Below are positions 24,052 through 32,204 of a DNA stretch of 47,103 bases, in pieces (within the stretch, counting starts at the first letter, position 1; every line of letters begins with the position of its first letter). The notes below the pieces were generated by a model. The model saw only the letters and a list, made by a program, of their open reading frames with translations, had not been told where the DNA came from and did no database searches. The translations under genes were made by a program, and so were the position numbers. The DNA lies in the NCBI GenBank assembly GCA_030646915.1, contig JAUSKT010000012.1:68663-115765 (forward strand), read 5' to 3'. Source of the DNA: a bacterium. GTDB lineage: Bacteria; Patescibacteriota; Minisyncoccia; UBA6257; 02-FULL-45-10c.

Positions 24052-25298
24052 AACACACACTTAAAAAATTACCAGATTCAATTGTAGAGCTGGAGGTAGT
24101 TTTGGATCATGACGAGTTTTTGAATTATTGGCAGCCGGTTTATGACGCGGCGCTTTCGGGTGTTCATTTGAAAGGTTTTCGTCCTGGAACTGCGCCAAAA
24201 GATATGGCGGAAAAAGCCGTGGATAAAGAAAAAGTTTTTAGCGAGGCAGCTAACAAAGCAATCCGTGATTCTTTGCAGGAAATCAATGAAGAAAATGATT
24301 GGCAATTAATTGACCAGCCGAAAGTGGAAGTTTTGGAAAGCGAAAAAGGATTAAAATTTAAAGCAACCCTCACAATTTTCCCGGAGGTGAAAATTGGAAA
24401 TTATGGAAAAATTGTTAAACGCGTAATTTCTGATAAAAAAGAAGCCGTTATCACCAGCGAGGAATTGGAAAAATCCATTAATTGGGTTTTGGGTTCCCGG
24501 GCGAAAATTGTGAAAGCTAATCACGAAGCTAAAAAGGGCGATTTGGTGGAAGTGGAATTTTCCGGTTCTGTAGATGGAAAGCCCTTGGATGGCGCTAGCG
24601 GAAAATCTGACCAGTTTATTTTAGGAGAAGGAAAATTTATTGCCGGTTTTGAAGAAAATATTATCGGCCATAAATCCGGAGAAAATCTGGAATTTTCCGT
24701 TAATTTTCCGAAAGATTACTGGAAAGAGGATTTGCGGGATAAAAAAGTGGATTTTAAAGTTAAGGTGGAAGAAGTTTTTGACCGGCAATTGCCGGAATTA
24801 AATGATGAATTTGCCAAAGGATTAGGCAAATTTGAAACTGCAGAAGATCTTAAAAAGAGCATTAAAGACGGGATAATGAAGGAAAAATTGGAAAAAGAGA
24901 AAGAAAAAAACCGCTTGAAAATAATGGAAGAGATCATTAAGGATTCCAAAATTGAATTGCCTAAGGTCATGGTGGAACGGACTTTGGATAATTTGGTGGC
25001 GGAATACAAAGCAATGGTTTCTCCGGCCTTAAAAAAACTTGAAACCGACGAAGAAGTTAAAAAAAGATTGGAAGATAAAGCTCGGAGTAGCGTCGCCAGT
25101 AATTTGGTTTTATATCAGATAGCCAAAGACCAGAAATTAGAGCCGTCCCAAGAAGAAGTGGAAAAAGAAACCAATGCATTTTTGTCTAATTCTCATTTTT
25201 CCCGTGATCCGCAAATTGACCCGCAAAAAGTTTATGATTATAGTTATGGTATAGTTCAGAATCGGAAAGTTTTTGAGTATCTTGAGTCGTTAAAATAG
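24048..25298 (+). CDS. tig: Trigger factor
   Basis: 416 residues. Ribosome-associated chaperone that receives nascent chains. The N-terminal ribosome-binding domain has VHLKGFRPGTAPKDM (the signature loop, normally GFRxGxxP). The FKBP-type prolyl isomerase domain spans about residues 155-245 (GDLVEVEFSGSVDGKPLDGA, FIAGFEENIIGHKSGE). The C-terminal helical arm domain follows. The start codon is also the right-hand duplicated target of the GIY-YIG element, and no Shine-Dalgarno directly precedes it other than those inside the nuclease gene. Confidence 0.94.
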   Translation: MKHTLKKLPDSIVELEVVLDHDEFLNYWQPVYDAALSGVHLKGFRPGTAPKDMAEKAVDKEKVFSEAANKAIRDSLQEINEENDWQLIDQPKVEVLESEKGLKFKATLTIFPEVKIGNYGKIVKRVISDKKEAVITSEELEKSINWVLGSRAKIVKANHEAKKGDLVEVEFSGSVDGKPLDGASGKSDQFILGEGKFIAGFEENIIGHKSGENLEFSVNFPKDYWKEDLRDKKVDFKVKVEEVFDRQLPELNDEFAKGLGKFETAEDLKKSIKDGIMKEKLEKEKEKNRLKIMEEIIKDSKIELPKVMVERTLDNLVAEYKAMVSPALKKLETDEEVKKRLEDKARSSVASNLVLYQIAKDQKLEPSQEEVEKETNAFLSNSHFSRDPQIDPQKVYDYSYGIVQNRKVFEYLESLK

Positions 25299-25366
25299 TT
25301 AAAAGTTCATAATGTCTGTAAAGTACTTTAAGGACTTTATGACTTTAGACTTTACAAACTAAACTT
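25299..25366 (+). repeat. Short tandem ACTTTA-type repeat between tig and clpP
   Basis: Several copies of ACTTTA(A/T)GG/GACTTTA units at intervals of 8-10 bp (25320-25360). No promoter or terminator stands out. Confidence 0.5.
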
Positions 25367-25972
25367 ATGGAACACAGCGATTATTTAATCCCAACAGTAA
25401 TAGAAAAAACCCAGATGGGCGAGCGCGCCTATGACATTTATTCGCGACTTTTGAAAGAGCGGATTATTTTTCTTGGCGGGCCAATTAATGACGGGGCGGC
25501 AAATACAGTAATTGCCCAGCTTTTATTTTTAGAGCATGAGGACGCAAAAAAAGATATCAAGCTTTATATTAATTCTCCGGGCGGATCAGTTACTGCCGGA
25601 CTCGCGATTTATGACACTATGCAATATATTAAGCCGGATGTTTCTACGATTTGTATTGGAATTGCCGCTTCTATGGGCGCAGTTTTGCTTGCCGGCGGGA
25701 AAAAGGGAAAACGGATCGCGCTTCCGAATTCAGAAATTCTTTTGCATCAAGTTATGGGAGGCGCAGAAGGCCAGGCGTCAGAAATTGAAATTACTGCCAA
25801 GCACATTGTGCGGATGAAAGAACAGCTTAGCCAGATTCTTGCCAAGCATACTGGGCAATCGCTTTCAAAAATTGAAAAAGACACTGACCGGGATTTTTGG
25901 CTTACTCCTCAGGAAGCCAAAGAATATGGACTAATAGACGAAGTTTTGAAGGGAAGGAATAATGCGAAATAA
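25367..25972 (+). CDS. clpP: ATP-dependent Clp protease proteolytic subunit
   Basis: 201 residues. Serine peptidase forming the double heptameric barrel that degrades proteins fed by ClpX or ClpC. Catalytic triad: Ser102 in [11 protein letters not shown], His127 in [11 protein letters not shown], Asp172 in KDTDRDFW. The oxyanion-loop GGSVTAG is present. Only a short propeptide is possible. It follows tig, as in many bacteria where tig-clpP(-clpX) form an operon; clpX is not here. Confidence 0.97.
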   Translation: MEHSDYLIPTVIEKTQMGERAYDIYSRLLKERIIFLGGPINDGAANTVIAQLLFLEHEDAKKDIKLYINSPGGSVTAGLAIYDTMQYIKPDVSTICIGIAASMGAVLLAGGKKGKRIALPNSEILLHQVMGGAEGQASEIEITAKHIVRMKEQLSQILAKHTGQSLSKIEKDTDRDFWLTPQEAKEYGLIDEVLKGRNNAK

Positions 25973-25973
25973 T

Positions 25974-26006
25974 AAAAGCTCCTGTTTAAGACAGGAGCTT
26001 TTTGAT
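25974..26006 (+). terminator. Intrinsic terminator after clpP
   Basis: Stem AAAAGCTCCTGT/ACAGGAGCTTTTT with a short loop. Confidence 0.9.
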
Positions 26007-26024
26007 TTATAATAAAAGCATTGT

Positions 26025-27203
26025 ATGAATAATGATTTATTAACCCGCGGAGTGGTGGAAGTCATAGAAAAAGAGCATTTAGAGAAGCTATTAGATGGCA
26101 ACCCTTCGGCTGGGCTCAGGGCAAGAAAATTGCGGGTTAAATTTGGCATTGATCCGACTGCGCCGGATTTGCATTTAGGACATACGGTGCCGCTTCGAAA
26201 ATTGCGGCAGTTTCAGAATGCGGGACATAGGGCTATTTTAATAATCGGTGATTTTACGGCAAAAATTGGCGATCCGTCCGGACGCGATAAAACCCGCCCC
26301 CAACTTTCAGATGTAGAAATTAAAAAGAATTTAAAAACTTATTTAACTCAAGCCAAAAAAGTTTTAGACCTTAAAAAAACGGAAATTCATAACAATAGCG
26401 AATGGTTTAAAAAAGATAAATTGATTTTGGAGTTGATGTCGCAGATGTCCATCGAACGGGTGATAGAGCGGGAAGATTTTCAAAAAAGAATTAAAGCCGG
26501 CCAGGAAGTGACTATGCTTGAAACTTTATATCCGATTTTGCAGGGCTATGATTCCGTTGCGGTAAAAGCGGATTTAGAAATTGGCGGCAGCGATCAGAAA
26601 TTTAATTTGCTGATGGGAAGGCGGTTTCAAAGGAAATATGGCCAGTCGGAGCAAGATGTTTTAATGCTCCCGCTTTTGGAGGGTACAGATGGAGTTCAAA
26701 AAATGAGTAAAAGTTTGGGAAATTATATTGGGCTTACAGAAAAGCCGGAAATTATGTTCGGGAAAATTATGTCCGTGCCGGATGAATTGGTTATGAAATA
26801 CGCGGAACTTTTGACGGATTTGCCTTTGGATAAGATGTCCGGAAAATTAAAATCTGATCCGCGCGGGGCAAAACTAGAGCTCGCTAAAACTTTAGTAGAA
26901 ATGTATCATGGCGCTCCTGCCGGAAAAAAAGCTGAAGAGGAATTTGTGCGAGTAGTATCAAAAAAACAAACACCAACAAAAGTTATAAGTTATAAGTTGT
27001 CAGTTATAAGTTTACCCCTGGTTGATTTATTAGTTGAAACAAAAATGGCTTCCAGCAAAGGCGAAGCGCGGCGTTTAGTTGAGCAAGGCGGAGTAAAAAT
27101 TGGCGGAGAAAAACAAGGCGATCCAAATAAAATAATTGATTTAAGTTCAAAAAAATTGCTTCAGGTTGGAAAAAATAGATACTTGCAAGTTTTTCATAAA
27201 TAG
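26025..27203 (+). CDS. tyrS: Tyrosyl-tRNA synthetase
   Basis: 392 residues, class I. Charges tRNA-Tyr. HIGH-type motif in GIDPTAPDLHLGHTVPL, KMSKS motif in VQKMSKSLGNYIGL, and a C-terminal S4 RNA-binding domain (from about residue 330, LVDLLVETKMASSKGEARRL). Two likely in-frame insertions interrupt it: residues 25-34 (NPSAGLRARK) from a CCTTCGG..CTCAGGGCAAG repeat, and residues 319-330 from tandem GTTATAAGTT copies (26979-27010). Both lie in linkers outside the catalytic core. Confidence 0.96.
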   Translation: MNNDLLTRGVVEVIEKEHLEKLLDGNPSAGLRARKLRVKFGIDPTAPDLHLGHTVPLRKLRQFQNAGHRAILIIGDFTAKIGDPSGRDKTRPQLSDVEIKKNLKTYLTQAKKVLDLKKTEIHNNSEWFKKDKLILELMSQMSIERVIEREDFQKRIKAGQEVTMLETLYPILQGYDSVAVKADLEIGGSDQKFNLLMGRRFQRKYGQSEQDVLMLPLLEGTDGVQKMSKSLGNYIGLTEKPEIMFGKIMSVPDELVMKYAELLTDLPLDKMSGKLKSDPRGAKLELAKTLVEMYHGAPAGKKAEEEFVRVVSKKQTPTKVISYKLSVISLPLVDLLVETKMASSKGEARRLVEQGGVKIGGEKQGDPNKIIDLSSKKLLQVGKNRYLQVFHK

Positions 27204-27242
27204 TTTAAAATCTTTTTAGTTCATCAAACTCAATAAATTCAA

Positions 27243-27533
27243 ATGGCGCAGCGCCGGAAGCTTTCCCATTATCAGAAAGTCCGCGAATTAGTCAATGTTT
27301 TAGGAAGCCGAAAAGCCGTAGTAAAATTTATGGGCGCTGCTTCTAAGTCCAGCCTTAAGCGTTGGACGCGAAGAGATTGTGAACCGCTTCGCGCTCACAT
27401 ACTTTTAGTTAATCAGACTCATAATATGGTTCGAAAAATGAAGGTTATTGAGAGAAATTTAAGGCGCGACGCAGAAGTGAAGGTGCGGATGGAAATGCTG
27501 GCACAAAGCGCAAAAAGAAACCGGCGAAAGTAG
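27243..27533 (+). CDS. Small basic protein, possible nucleic-acid binder
   Basis: 96 residues, strongly basic (more than a quarter Lys+Arg) and helical. The first half (KVRELVNVLGSRKAVVKFMG, ASKSSLKRWTRRD) could form a helix-turn-helix: a helix, a glycine turn, and a Ser/Lys-Arg-Trp recognition-like helix. There is no family assignment. Its own terminator overlaps the end of the reading frame. Confidence 0.6.
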   Translation: MAQRRKLSHYQKVRELVNVLGSRKAVVKFMGAASKSSLKRWTRRDCEPLRAHILLVNQTHNMVRKMKVIERNLRRDAEVKVRMEMLAQSAKRNRRK

Positions 27534-27545
27534 CCGGTTTTTTAT
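27519..27545 (+). terminator. Intrinsic terminator overlapping gene end
   Basis: Stem AACCGGC/GCCGGTT, loop GAAAGTA, then TTTTTATTT. The stop codon lies inside the loop. Confidence 0.88.
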
Positions 27546-27589
27546 TTGAGATTTATAGTCAGTTTGTTATAATTTGTATCATTCATAAT

Positions 27590-30100
27590 ATGTTTATAAA
27601 AATACTAAAGTTTGGCGGTTCTTCAGTGGGCACGTCGAAAATGATTAAAAAAGCCGGTGAAATTGTTAAAATTGCATCAAAAAAAGAAAAAGTTGCAGTT
27701 GTTGTTTCTGCATTTCAGGGGGTTACGGATCAGCTTCTAAAATGCGCTAAATTGGCGGTTAAAAATGGCAGTAATTTAGATGAGGTAAAGAAATTAAAAA
27801 ATAGGCATACAAAAGCAGTAAATCAATTAGCCAAAAGCCAAAAGTTAAAAGCAGAATGTCAAGAGTATATTGAAAATTTATTTCAGGAATTATCGGCAGT
27901 TTCAGATGAAATTCAAAAAGAGAAATTCATTTCTGATAAAAATTTGGATTTAGTTGCGAGTTTTGGCGAGCGGCTGTCCGCTTATATTATTGCGGCTTCT
28001 GTTAAAAATGCTTATTTTGTTGATGCGCGCGATTTGGTAAAAACCGATGATAATTTTACAAACGCCGCAGTAGATTTTAATAAAACAAACCGCCGGGTAC
28101 AGAATTTTTTTAGAAATAAAAAAGGAATTCCGGTTATAACAGGATTTTTAGGTTCAACCAGTAAGGGCGAAACCACTACTTTGGGGCGAGGAGGATCAGA
28201 TTATACCGCTTCGATATTTGGAGCTGCTTTAGGCGTGAAAGTCGTTGAAATTTGGACTGATGTGGATGGAGTGATGAGCGCCGATCCAAAGCTGGTAAAA
28301 AACGCCCAAGTTTTGCCTAAGATCAGCTATGAAGAAGCTATAGAAATGGCATATTTTGGCGCAAAAGTTATACATCCAGCGACTATGCTTCCGGCTATTA
28401 AAAAAGGTATTCCTATACTTATAAAGAACACTTTTAATCCGAAGGCGCACGGAACTTTAATTTCTAAAGAATTTGTCTTACAACCTCTGGTAAAATGCGT
28501 TACTTCAGTTGATAATGTTGCTTTGATAAATATCGGCGGGGTAAGTTTGGCTGGCATTCCGGGGAGCGCTGCCAGGGTTTTTGAAGCGACTGCCCGCGCA
28601 AAAGCCAATGTGATTTTAATTTCTCAGGCTTCTTCCGAAAACACTATTTGTTTCGCGATTAAATCCGGCGAATTAAAATCGGCGCTGTCCGCGCTTAAAA
28701 AGGAATTTCAAAAAGAAATAAAATCCGGACAAGTTAATTTAGGCATCATTTTAAATCAGTCCATTCTTGCAATGGTTGGCGATGGAATGTGCGGCGTTCC
28801 GGGAATTGCCGGCATGCTTTTTAGCGTTTTGGGCGGTGAAGGGGTTAATGTTTCAGCGATTGCGCAGGGCGGATCAGAAAGAAATATTTCTTTCGTGGTG
28901 GATTCAGCAAGTAAGATAAAAGCTTTAAATGTCGCGCATGATGAATTCTTTTACTGCGGACGGAAAAATATTTTCTTAGTCGGAACCGGGAATATTGGCG
29001 GGGCGCTTTTGGATCAGATAAAAGATCTCCAAAAAAATGGCAGCGCATTGAGGATTTGCGGAATCATAGATGCGTTCCATATGCTTCAAAATGAACGAGG
29101 CAATAATCTTTTAAATTGGAGGAAAACTTTTGAAAAAGGAGAAAAGCCCAACTTAGAAAAATGGCTTTCTTGGGCAAAAGTTTTGCCGGTTGGAAATAAA
29201 GTTTTCGTTGATTGCACGGCAAGCGATGGCGTTGCTAAAAAATATATTGAAATGGCGGAAGCCGGCTTCCATATCGTGACTCCGAATAAGAAATTTAACG
29301 TTTTTCCGATGAAAGAATATAAAAAGTTGCGGGAAGTAATGGCGAAGAATAAAAAGCGGTTTTTATACGAAACTAATGTTGGCGCGGCGCTTCCTGTGAT
29401 TTCCACTTTGCAAGATTTATTAAAAACTGGCGACAAAATCACTAAAATTGAAGGAATTTTTTCCGGGACCCTTAGTTATATTTTTAATAATTTTGGTAGT
29501 CCCGTTAGAGGCCGCGAGGGCACGCAGCGCGCCTCTGCCTCTACCGGGATGGCGGCTACGAAATCATTTAGTGAAGTCGTGGGAATGGCCAAAAAACTTG
29601 GATACACGGAACCGGATCCAAGAGAGGATTTGAATGGCAATGATGTCGGCAGAAAGCTTTTGGTGCTTGCTAGAGAGACGGGCTTAGAAATGGAAATGAT
29701 AGATGTAAAAATTGAAAATTTGGTGCCAAAATCACTTCAGAAATTAAAAACCAGCGATGAATTTTTGAAAGTATTGCCGAAATATGACGATTATTTTAAA
29801 AAGCGCTTAGAAAATGCGAAAAAGAAAAATAAAGTTTTGCGGTACGTTGCAAAACTTAGTCCCGTTAGAGGCCGCGAGGGCTCGCAGCGCGCCTCTGCCT
29901 CTAACGGGATTGGGTGGCGTGCATCAGCGTCATTGCAAGCGATAAGCTTAGATAATCCGCTTTCGGCTACTAAAGATGCTGATAATATTTTTGCGTTTTA
30001 TACCAAGCGATATAATAAAAGGCCCTTGGTCGTTCAGGGTCCGGGCGCTGGGAGAGAAGTAACGGCTGGGGGAGTGTTGGCGGATATACTCAGAATTTAA
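27590..30100 (+). CDS. thrA: Bifunctional aspartokinase / homoserine dehydrogenase
   Basis: 836 residues. It catalyses the first step (aspartate to aspartyl phosphate) and third step (semialdehyde to homoserine) of the threonine/methionine branch. The kinase domain has ILKFGGSSVGT and GRGGSDYTASIFGAAL, followed by two ACT regulatory regions (near residues 305-465). The dehydrogenase has the NAD(P) loop LVGTGNIGGALL, NVGAALPVI, GTLSYIFN and the C-terminal GPGAGREVTAGGV. Two 48-bp palindromic elements are inserted in frame at residues about 638-653 and 758-773, adding PVRGREG..RASAS each time. Both fall in the dehydrogenase part, so activity should be tested. Confidence 0.93.
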   Translation: MFIKILKFGGSSVGTSKMIKKAGEIVKIASKKEKVAVVVSAFQGVTDQLLKCAKLAVKNGSNLDEVKKLKNRHTKAVNQLAKSQKLKAECQEYIENLFQELSAVSDEIQKEKFISDKNLDLVASFGERLSAYIIAASVKNAYFVDARDLVKTDDNFTNAAVDFNKTNRRVQNFFRNKKGIPVITGFLGSTSKGETTTLGRGGSDYTASIFGAALGVKVVEIWTDVDGVMSADPKLVKNAQVLPKISYEEAIEMAYFGAKVIHPATMLPAIKKGIPILIKNTFNPKAHGTLISKEFVLQPLVKCVTSVDNVALINIGGVSLAGIPGSAARVFEATARAKANVILISQASSENTICFAIKSGELKSALSALKKEFQKEIKSGQVNLGIILNQSILAMVGDGMCGVPGIAGMLFSVLGGEGVNVSAIAQGGSERNISFVVDSASKIKALNVAHDEFFYCGRKNIFLVGTGNIGGALLDQIKDLQKNGSALRICGIIDAFHMLQNERGNNLLNWRKTFEKGEKPNLEKWLSWAKVLPVGNKVFVDCTASDGVAKKYIEMAEAGFHIVTPNKKFNVFPMKEYKKLREVMAKNKKRFLYETNVGAALPVISTLQDLLKTGDKITKIEGIFSGTLSYIFNNFGSPVRGREGTQRASASTGMAATKSFSEVVGMAKKLGYTEPDPREDLNGNDVGRKLLVLARETGLEMEMIDVKIENLVPKSLQKLKTSDEFLKVLPKYDDYFKKRLENAKKKNKVLRYVAKLSPVRGREGSQRASASNGIGWRASASLQAISLDNPLSATKDADNIFAFYTKRYNKRPLVVQGPGAGREVTAGGVLADILRI
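29501..29548 (+). repeat. In-frame palindromic element in thrA, copy 1
   Basis: 48 bp (16 codons) beginning CCCGTTAGAGGCCGCG and ending TGCCTCTACCGGG. The terminal arm has one base changed from TAACGGG. It belongs to the same family as the gyrA element. Confidence 0.9.
29861..29908 (+). repeat. In-frame palindromic element in thrA, copy 2
   Basis: 48 bp, exactly 360 bp after copy 1 and differing from it at two positions, with intact TCTAACGGG terminus. The reading frame is kept in both copies. Confidence 0.9.
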
Positions 30101-30128
30101 AAACAAAAGCCGCTTTGTGGAAAGCGGC
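30100..30128 (-). terminator. Intrinsic terminator of the small membrane protein gene
   Basis: Stem GCCGCTTT/AAAGCGGC with loop GTGG. On the minus strand it runs into TTTTGTTTTTAA; it lies just after the thrA stop on the other strand. Confidence 0.8.
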
Positions 30129-30156
30129 CGAACCTTTCTGCGTCATCTTTGCCCCC

Positions 30157-30318
30157 TTATTTGAAAAATAGAATGAGGATGAGTAGGGTGATTATTACGT
30201 CGCTGTTTGTCATCTGACTCCAGTTCGTGTTCATGAGCAAATACAGCCAGAACCCGGGGATTAGCGCTATGAGGCTAGCTATTATGCCAATCACCAAAAC
30301 ATCCTTCATTCTTTCCAT
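30157..30318 (-). CDS. Small membrane protein, 53 residues
   Basis: Starts MERMKDVLVIGIIASL and ends LLILILFFK. It has two hydrophobic segments (about residues 7-28 and 41-52) around a polar loop MNTNWSQMTNSD. A very strong Shine-Dalgarno (GGAGGAGG) lies 7-8 nt before the ATG. A TTGACA-N17-TATACT promoter and a terminator make it a complete transcription unit antisense to its neighbours. Codon use is richer in GC-ending codons (AGC, CTC, ATC, CCC) than in thrA or asd. Function unknown. Confidence 0.75.
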   Translation of the reverse strand: MERMKDVLVIGIIASLIALIPGFWLYLLMNTNWSQMTNSDVIITLLILILFFK

Positions 30319-30359
30319 AAGATTTCCTCCTCCATACTTAGAGATACTGTATTGTATTT

Positions 30360-30388
30360 AGTATATCATATAATCAACGATTTGTCAA
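30360..30388 (-). promoter_or_regulatory. Consensus sigma-70 promoter of small membrane protein gene
   Basis: On the minus strand TTGACA (30383-30388) and TATACT (30360-30365) are 17 nt apart. The -35 box ends 2 nt from the asd start codon on the other strand, so transcription here may interfere with asd initiation. Confidence 0.8.
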
Positions 30389-30389
30389 T

Positions 30390-31466
30390 ATGCACAAAAA
30401 ACTAATAAAAATTACTAAAAAAATCAGAATTGGTATCCTCGGTGCCACCGGCATGGTCGGGCAGAGATTTATTACGCTTTTAGAAAATCATCCGTGGTTT
30501 GAGATTGTTTTAGTTGCCGCTTCGCCGCAATCAGCTGGAAAAACTTATAAAGAAGCCGTTGTCAGACGTTGGTATATGGCTAAACCAATTTCTGAAAAGG
30601 TCCGCGATTTAAAAGTAAAAGCAGTTGAAGAAGATTTTGATAAAATTACAAAAGAAGTTGATCTGGTTTTTTCCGCTCTTGATTTAGATAAAGAAAAAAT
30701 TAGAGAAATTGAAGAGCAATATGCTTCTGCCGGAGTAGCAGTAATATCCAATAATTCTGCGCACCGCTGGACTGAAGATGTGCCGATGATTATGCCGGAG
30801 TTAAATGCGCATCATCTATCTTTAATTGATGTTCAAAGAAAAAATCGCGGCTGGAAAAAAGGTTTAATTGCGGTTAAGCCAAATTGTTCTTTGCAATCTT
30901 ATCTTCCGGTAGTATATGCGCTTAAAGAATTTAATCCTAAATTAGTTTCAGTTACGACTTTGCAGGCAATTTCCGGAGCCGGGAAAACTTTTGAATCCTG
31001 GCCGGAAATACTGGACAACTGCATTCCTTTTATAAAAGGTGAGGAAGAAAAAACCGAAAAAGAGCCAATGAAGATTTGGGGAGCGGGTTGCCCGGTTATT
31101 TCAGCAACTTGCATTAGAGTGGCAGTTTCTGACGGCCATATGGCAAGTGTGTCAGTAAAATTTGAAAAAAAGCCGAACTTAGAACAAATTATGGAAGCAA
31201 TTGAAAATTTTAAAAATCCGCTTCAGGGATTGGATTTACCTTCGACGCCAGAGAAATTTATTAAATATTTTCCAGAAGATGATCGTCCACAGACTAAATT
31301 AGATCGAGATTATGAAAATGGCATGGGAATTACTTGCGGACGATTTCGGGAAGATGTTAATGGCAGTTGGCGATTTGTGGCTCTCTCGCATAACACAATT
31401 CGAGGCGCTGCCGGCGGAGCGATTTTAATCGCGGAACTTTTATATAAGAAAGGATATTTAAAATAA
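30390..31466 (+). CDS. asd: Aspartate-semialdehyde dehydrogenase
   Basis: 358 residues. NADPH-dependent reduction of aspartyl phosphate to the semialdehyde, the step between the two thrA activities. N-terminal Rossmann motif GILGATGMVGQRF, active-site Cys in VKPNCSLQSYL (about residue 170), and a His-containing motif CIRVAVSDGHMA. These, with RRWYMAKPI near the N-terminus, mark the archaeal/fungal-type subgroup, not the E. coli type. The start at 30390 is chosen because the Rossmann strand begins at residue 13; no Shine-Dalgarno is evident. Confidence 0.93.
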   Translation: MHKKLIKITKKIRIGILGATGMVGQRFITLLENHPWFEIVLVAASPQSAGKTYKEAVVRRWYMAKPISEKVRDLKVKAVEEDFDKITKEVDLVFSALDLDKEKIREIEEQYASAGVAVISNNSAHRWTEDVPMIMPELNAHHLSLIDVQRKNRGWKKGLIAVKPNCSLQSYLPVVYALKEFNPKLVSVTTLQAISGAGKTFESWPEILDNCIPFIKGEEEKTEKEPMKIWGAGCPVISATCIRVAVSDGHMASVSVKFEKKPNLEQIMEAIENFKNPLQGLDLPSTPEKFIKYFPEDDRPQTKLDRDYENGMGITCGRFREDVNGSWRFVALSHNTIRGAAGGAILIAELLYKKGYLK

Positions 31467-31470
31467 ATAC

Positions 31471-31545
31471 TGGAGCGGGTAACGGGAGTCGAACCCGTAT
31501 TTCGACCTTGGCAAGGTCGCATAATAGCCGCTATACGATACCCGC
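31471..31545 (-). tRNA. tRNA-Gly(GCC)
   Basis: 75 nt including an encoded CCA. Acceptor GCGGGTA/TACCCGC, anticodon stem CGACC/GGTCG around TTGCCAA (anticodon GCC), T loop TTCGACT. Confidence 0.93.
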
Positions 31546-31684
31546 AGTAGTTTTTAGTTTATAAAATTTTTAATAGAAAATCAATCTGGTGCCCTCGCGT
31601 GGAATCGAACCACGATTACAAGATCCGTCCCGACGCTTCAGTTGGGACCCAGACACATTGTCGTCGGGGCATCCTCTATGCGTC

Positions 31685-31766
31685 CTATCCACTCCGACGT
31701 TCCGCTATGCGGAAGTCGGAGAGCTGACTTCTTTATATTATCTTATGGTGCGTCGGCTTTGAACGA
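31685..31766. repeat. 82-bp repeat in split tRNA, copy B
   Basis: Contains CTCCGACGTTCCGC/GCGGAAGTCGGAG and further CCGAC/GTCGG pairings. 80 of 82 positions match copy A at 32123-32204. Confidence 0.9.
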
Positions 31767-31776
31767 TATGATTTTG

Positions 31777-31848
31777 TGCGCTCGAGAGGAATCGAACCCC
31801 TATTGCAAGATCCGCAATCTTGCGTCCTATCCGTTGAACGACGAGCGC
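31777..31848 (-). tRNA. tRNA-Arg(GCG)
   Basis: 72 nt. Acceptor GCGCTCG/CGAGCGC, anticodon stem CAAGA/TCTTG around TTGCGGA (anticodon GCG), T arm around TTCGATT, no encoded CCA. Most bacteria read CGU/CGC with an inosine-modified ACG, so GCG is unusual. It lies inside the cassette that splits the other tRNA-Arg. Confidence 0.85.
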
Positions 31849-31852
31849 AGGT

Positions 31853-32116
31853 TTAGATTTTCATTTTAATATAGCCATCTTCTATTATTTTCTCAATATA
31901 ATCTTTTCGCTTTAATTTTTTAATTCTAGCTTTATTTTTTCTCGCTCGCTGTAAAGAGTCAAATTTTTGACTAAATGCCAACACAGGATTCTGCATATTT
32001 CTAGTCGTCTGGGTATGACCTATATAGTGTTGTTTCAGTCGCCTTTCTAAATCATCGGTACTGCCTATATAGAGTCTTCCATTATTATCTTTAAGTATAT
32101 ATACAAAACCAAACAT
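31853..32116 (-). CDS. GIY-YIG single-domain nuclease, second copy
   Basis: 87 residues. Core motifs FGFVYILKDNNGRLYIGSTDDLERRLKQH (with the GIY-YIG tyrosines and catalytic Arg) and a basic C-terminal tail KNKARIKKLKRKDYI. The family Glu after the core is not at its usual place (FSQKFDSLQRA), so activity may differ from the copy at 23791. It sits between the two 82-bp repeats inside a split tRNA-Arg; its ATG follows the repeat copy after 6 nt. Confidence 0.82.
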   Translation of the reverse strand: MFGFVYILKDNNGRLYIGSTDDLERRLKQHYIGHTQTTRNMQNPVLAFSQKFDSLQRARKNKARIKKLKRKDYIEKIIEDGYIKMKI

Positions 32117-32122
32117 AATTTT

Positions 32123-32204
32123 CTATCCGCTCCGACGTTCCGCTATGCGGAAGTCGGAGAGCCGACTTCTTTATATTATCTTATGGTGCGTCGGCTTTGA
32201 ACGA
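32123..32204. repeat. 82-bp repeat in split tRNA, copy A
   Basis: This copy joins directly to the 5' tRNA-Arg piece. With copy B it forms a direct repeat enclosing 356 bp with a GIY-YIG gene and tRNA-Arg(GCG). Confidence 0.9.

Noticed and set aside
31598-31690. Group I self-splicing intron in the split tRNA-Arg
   Set aside because: The anticodon-loop insert is only about 45 nt, far too short for the group I core, and no P/Q/R/S elements are visible.
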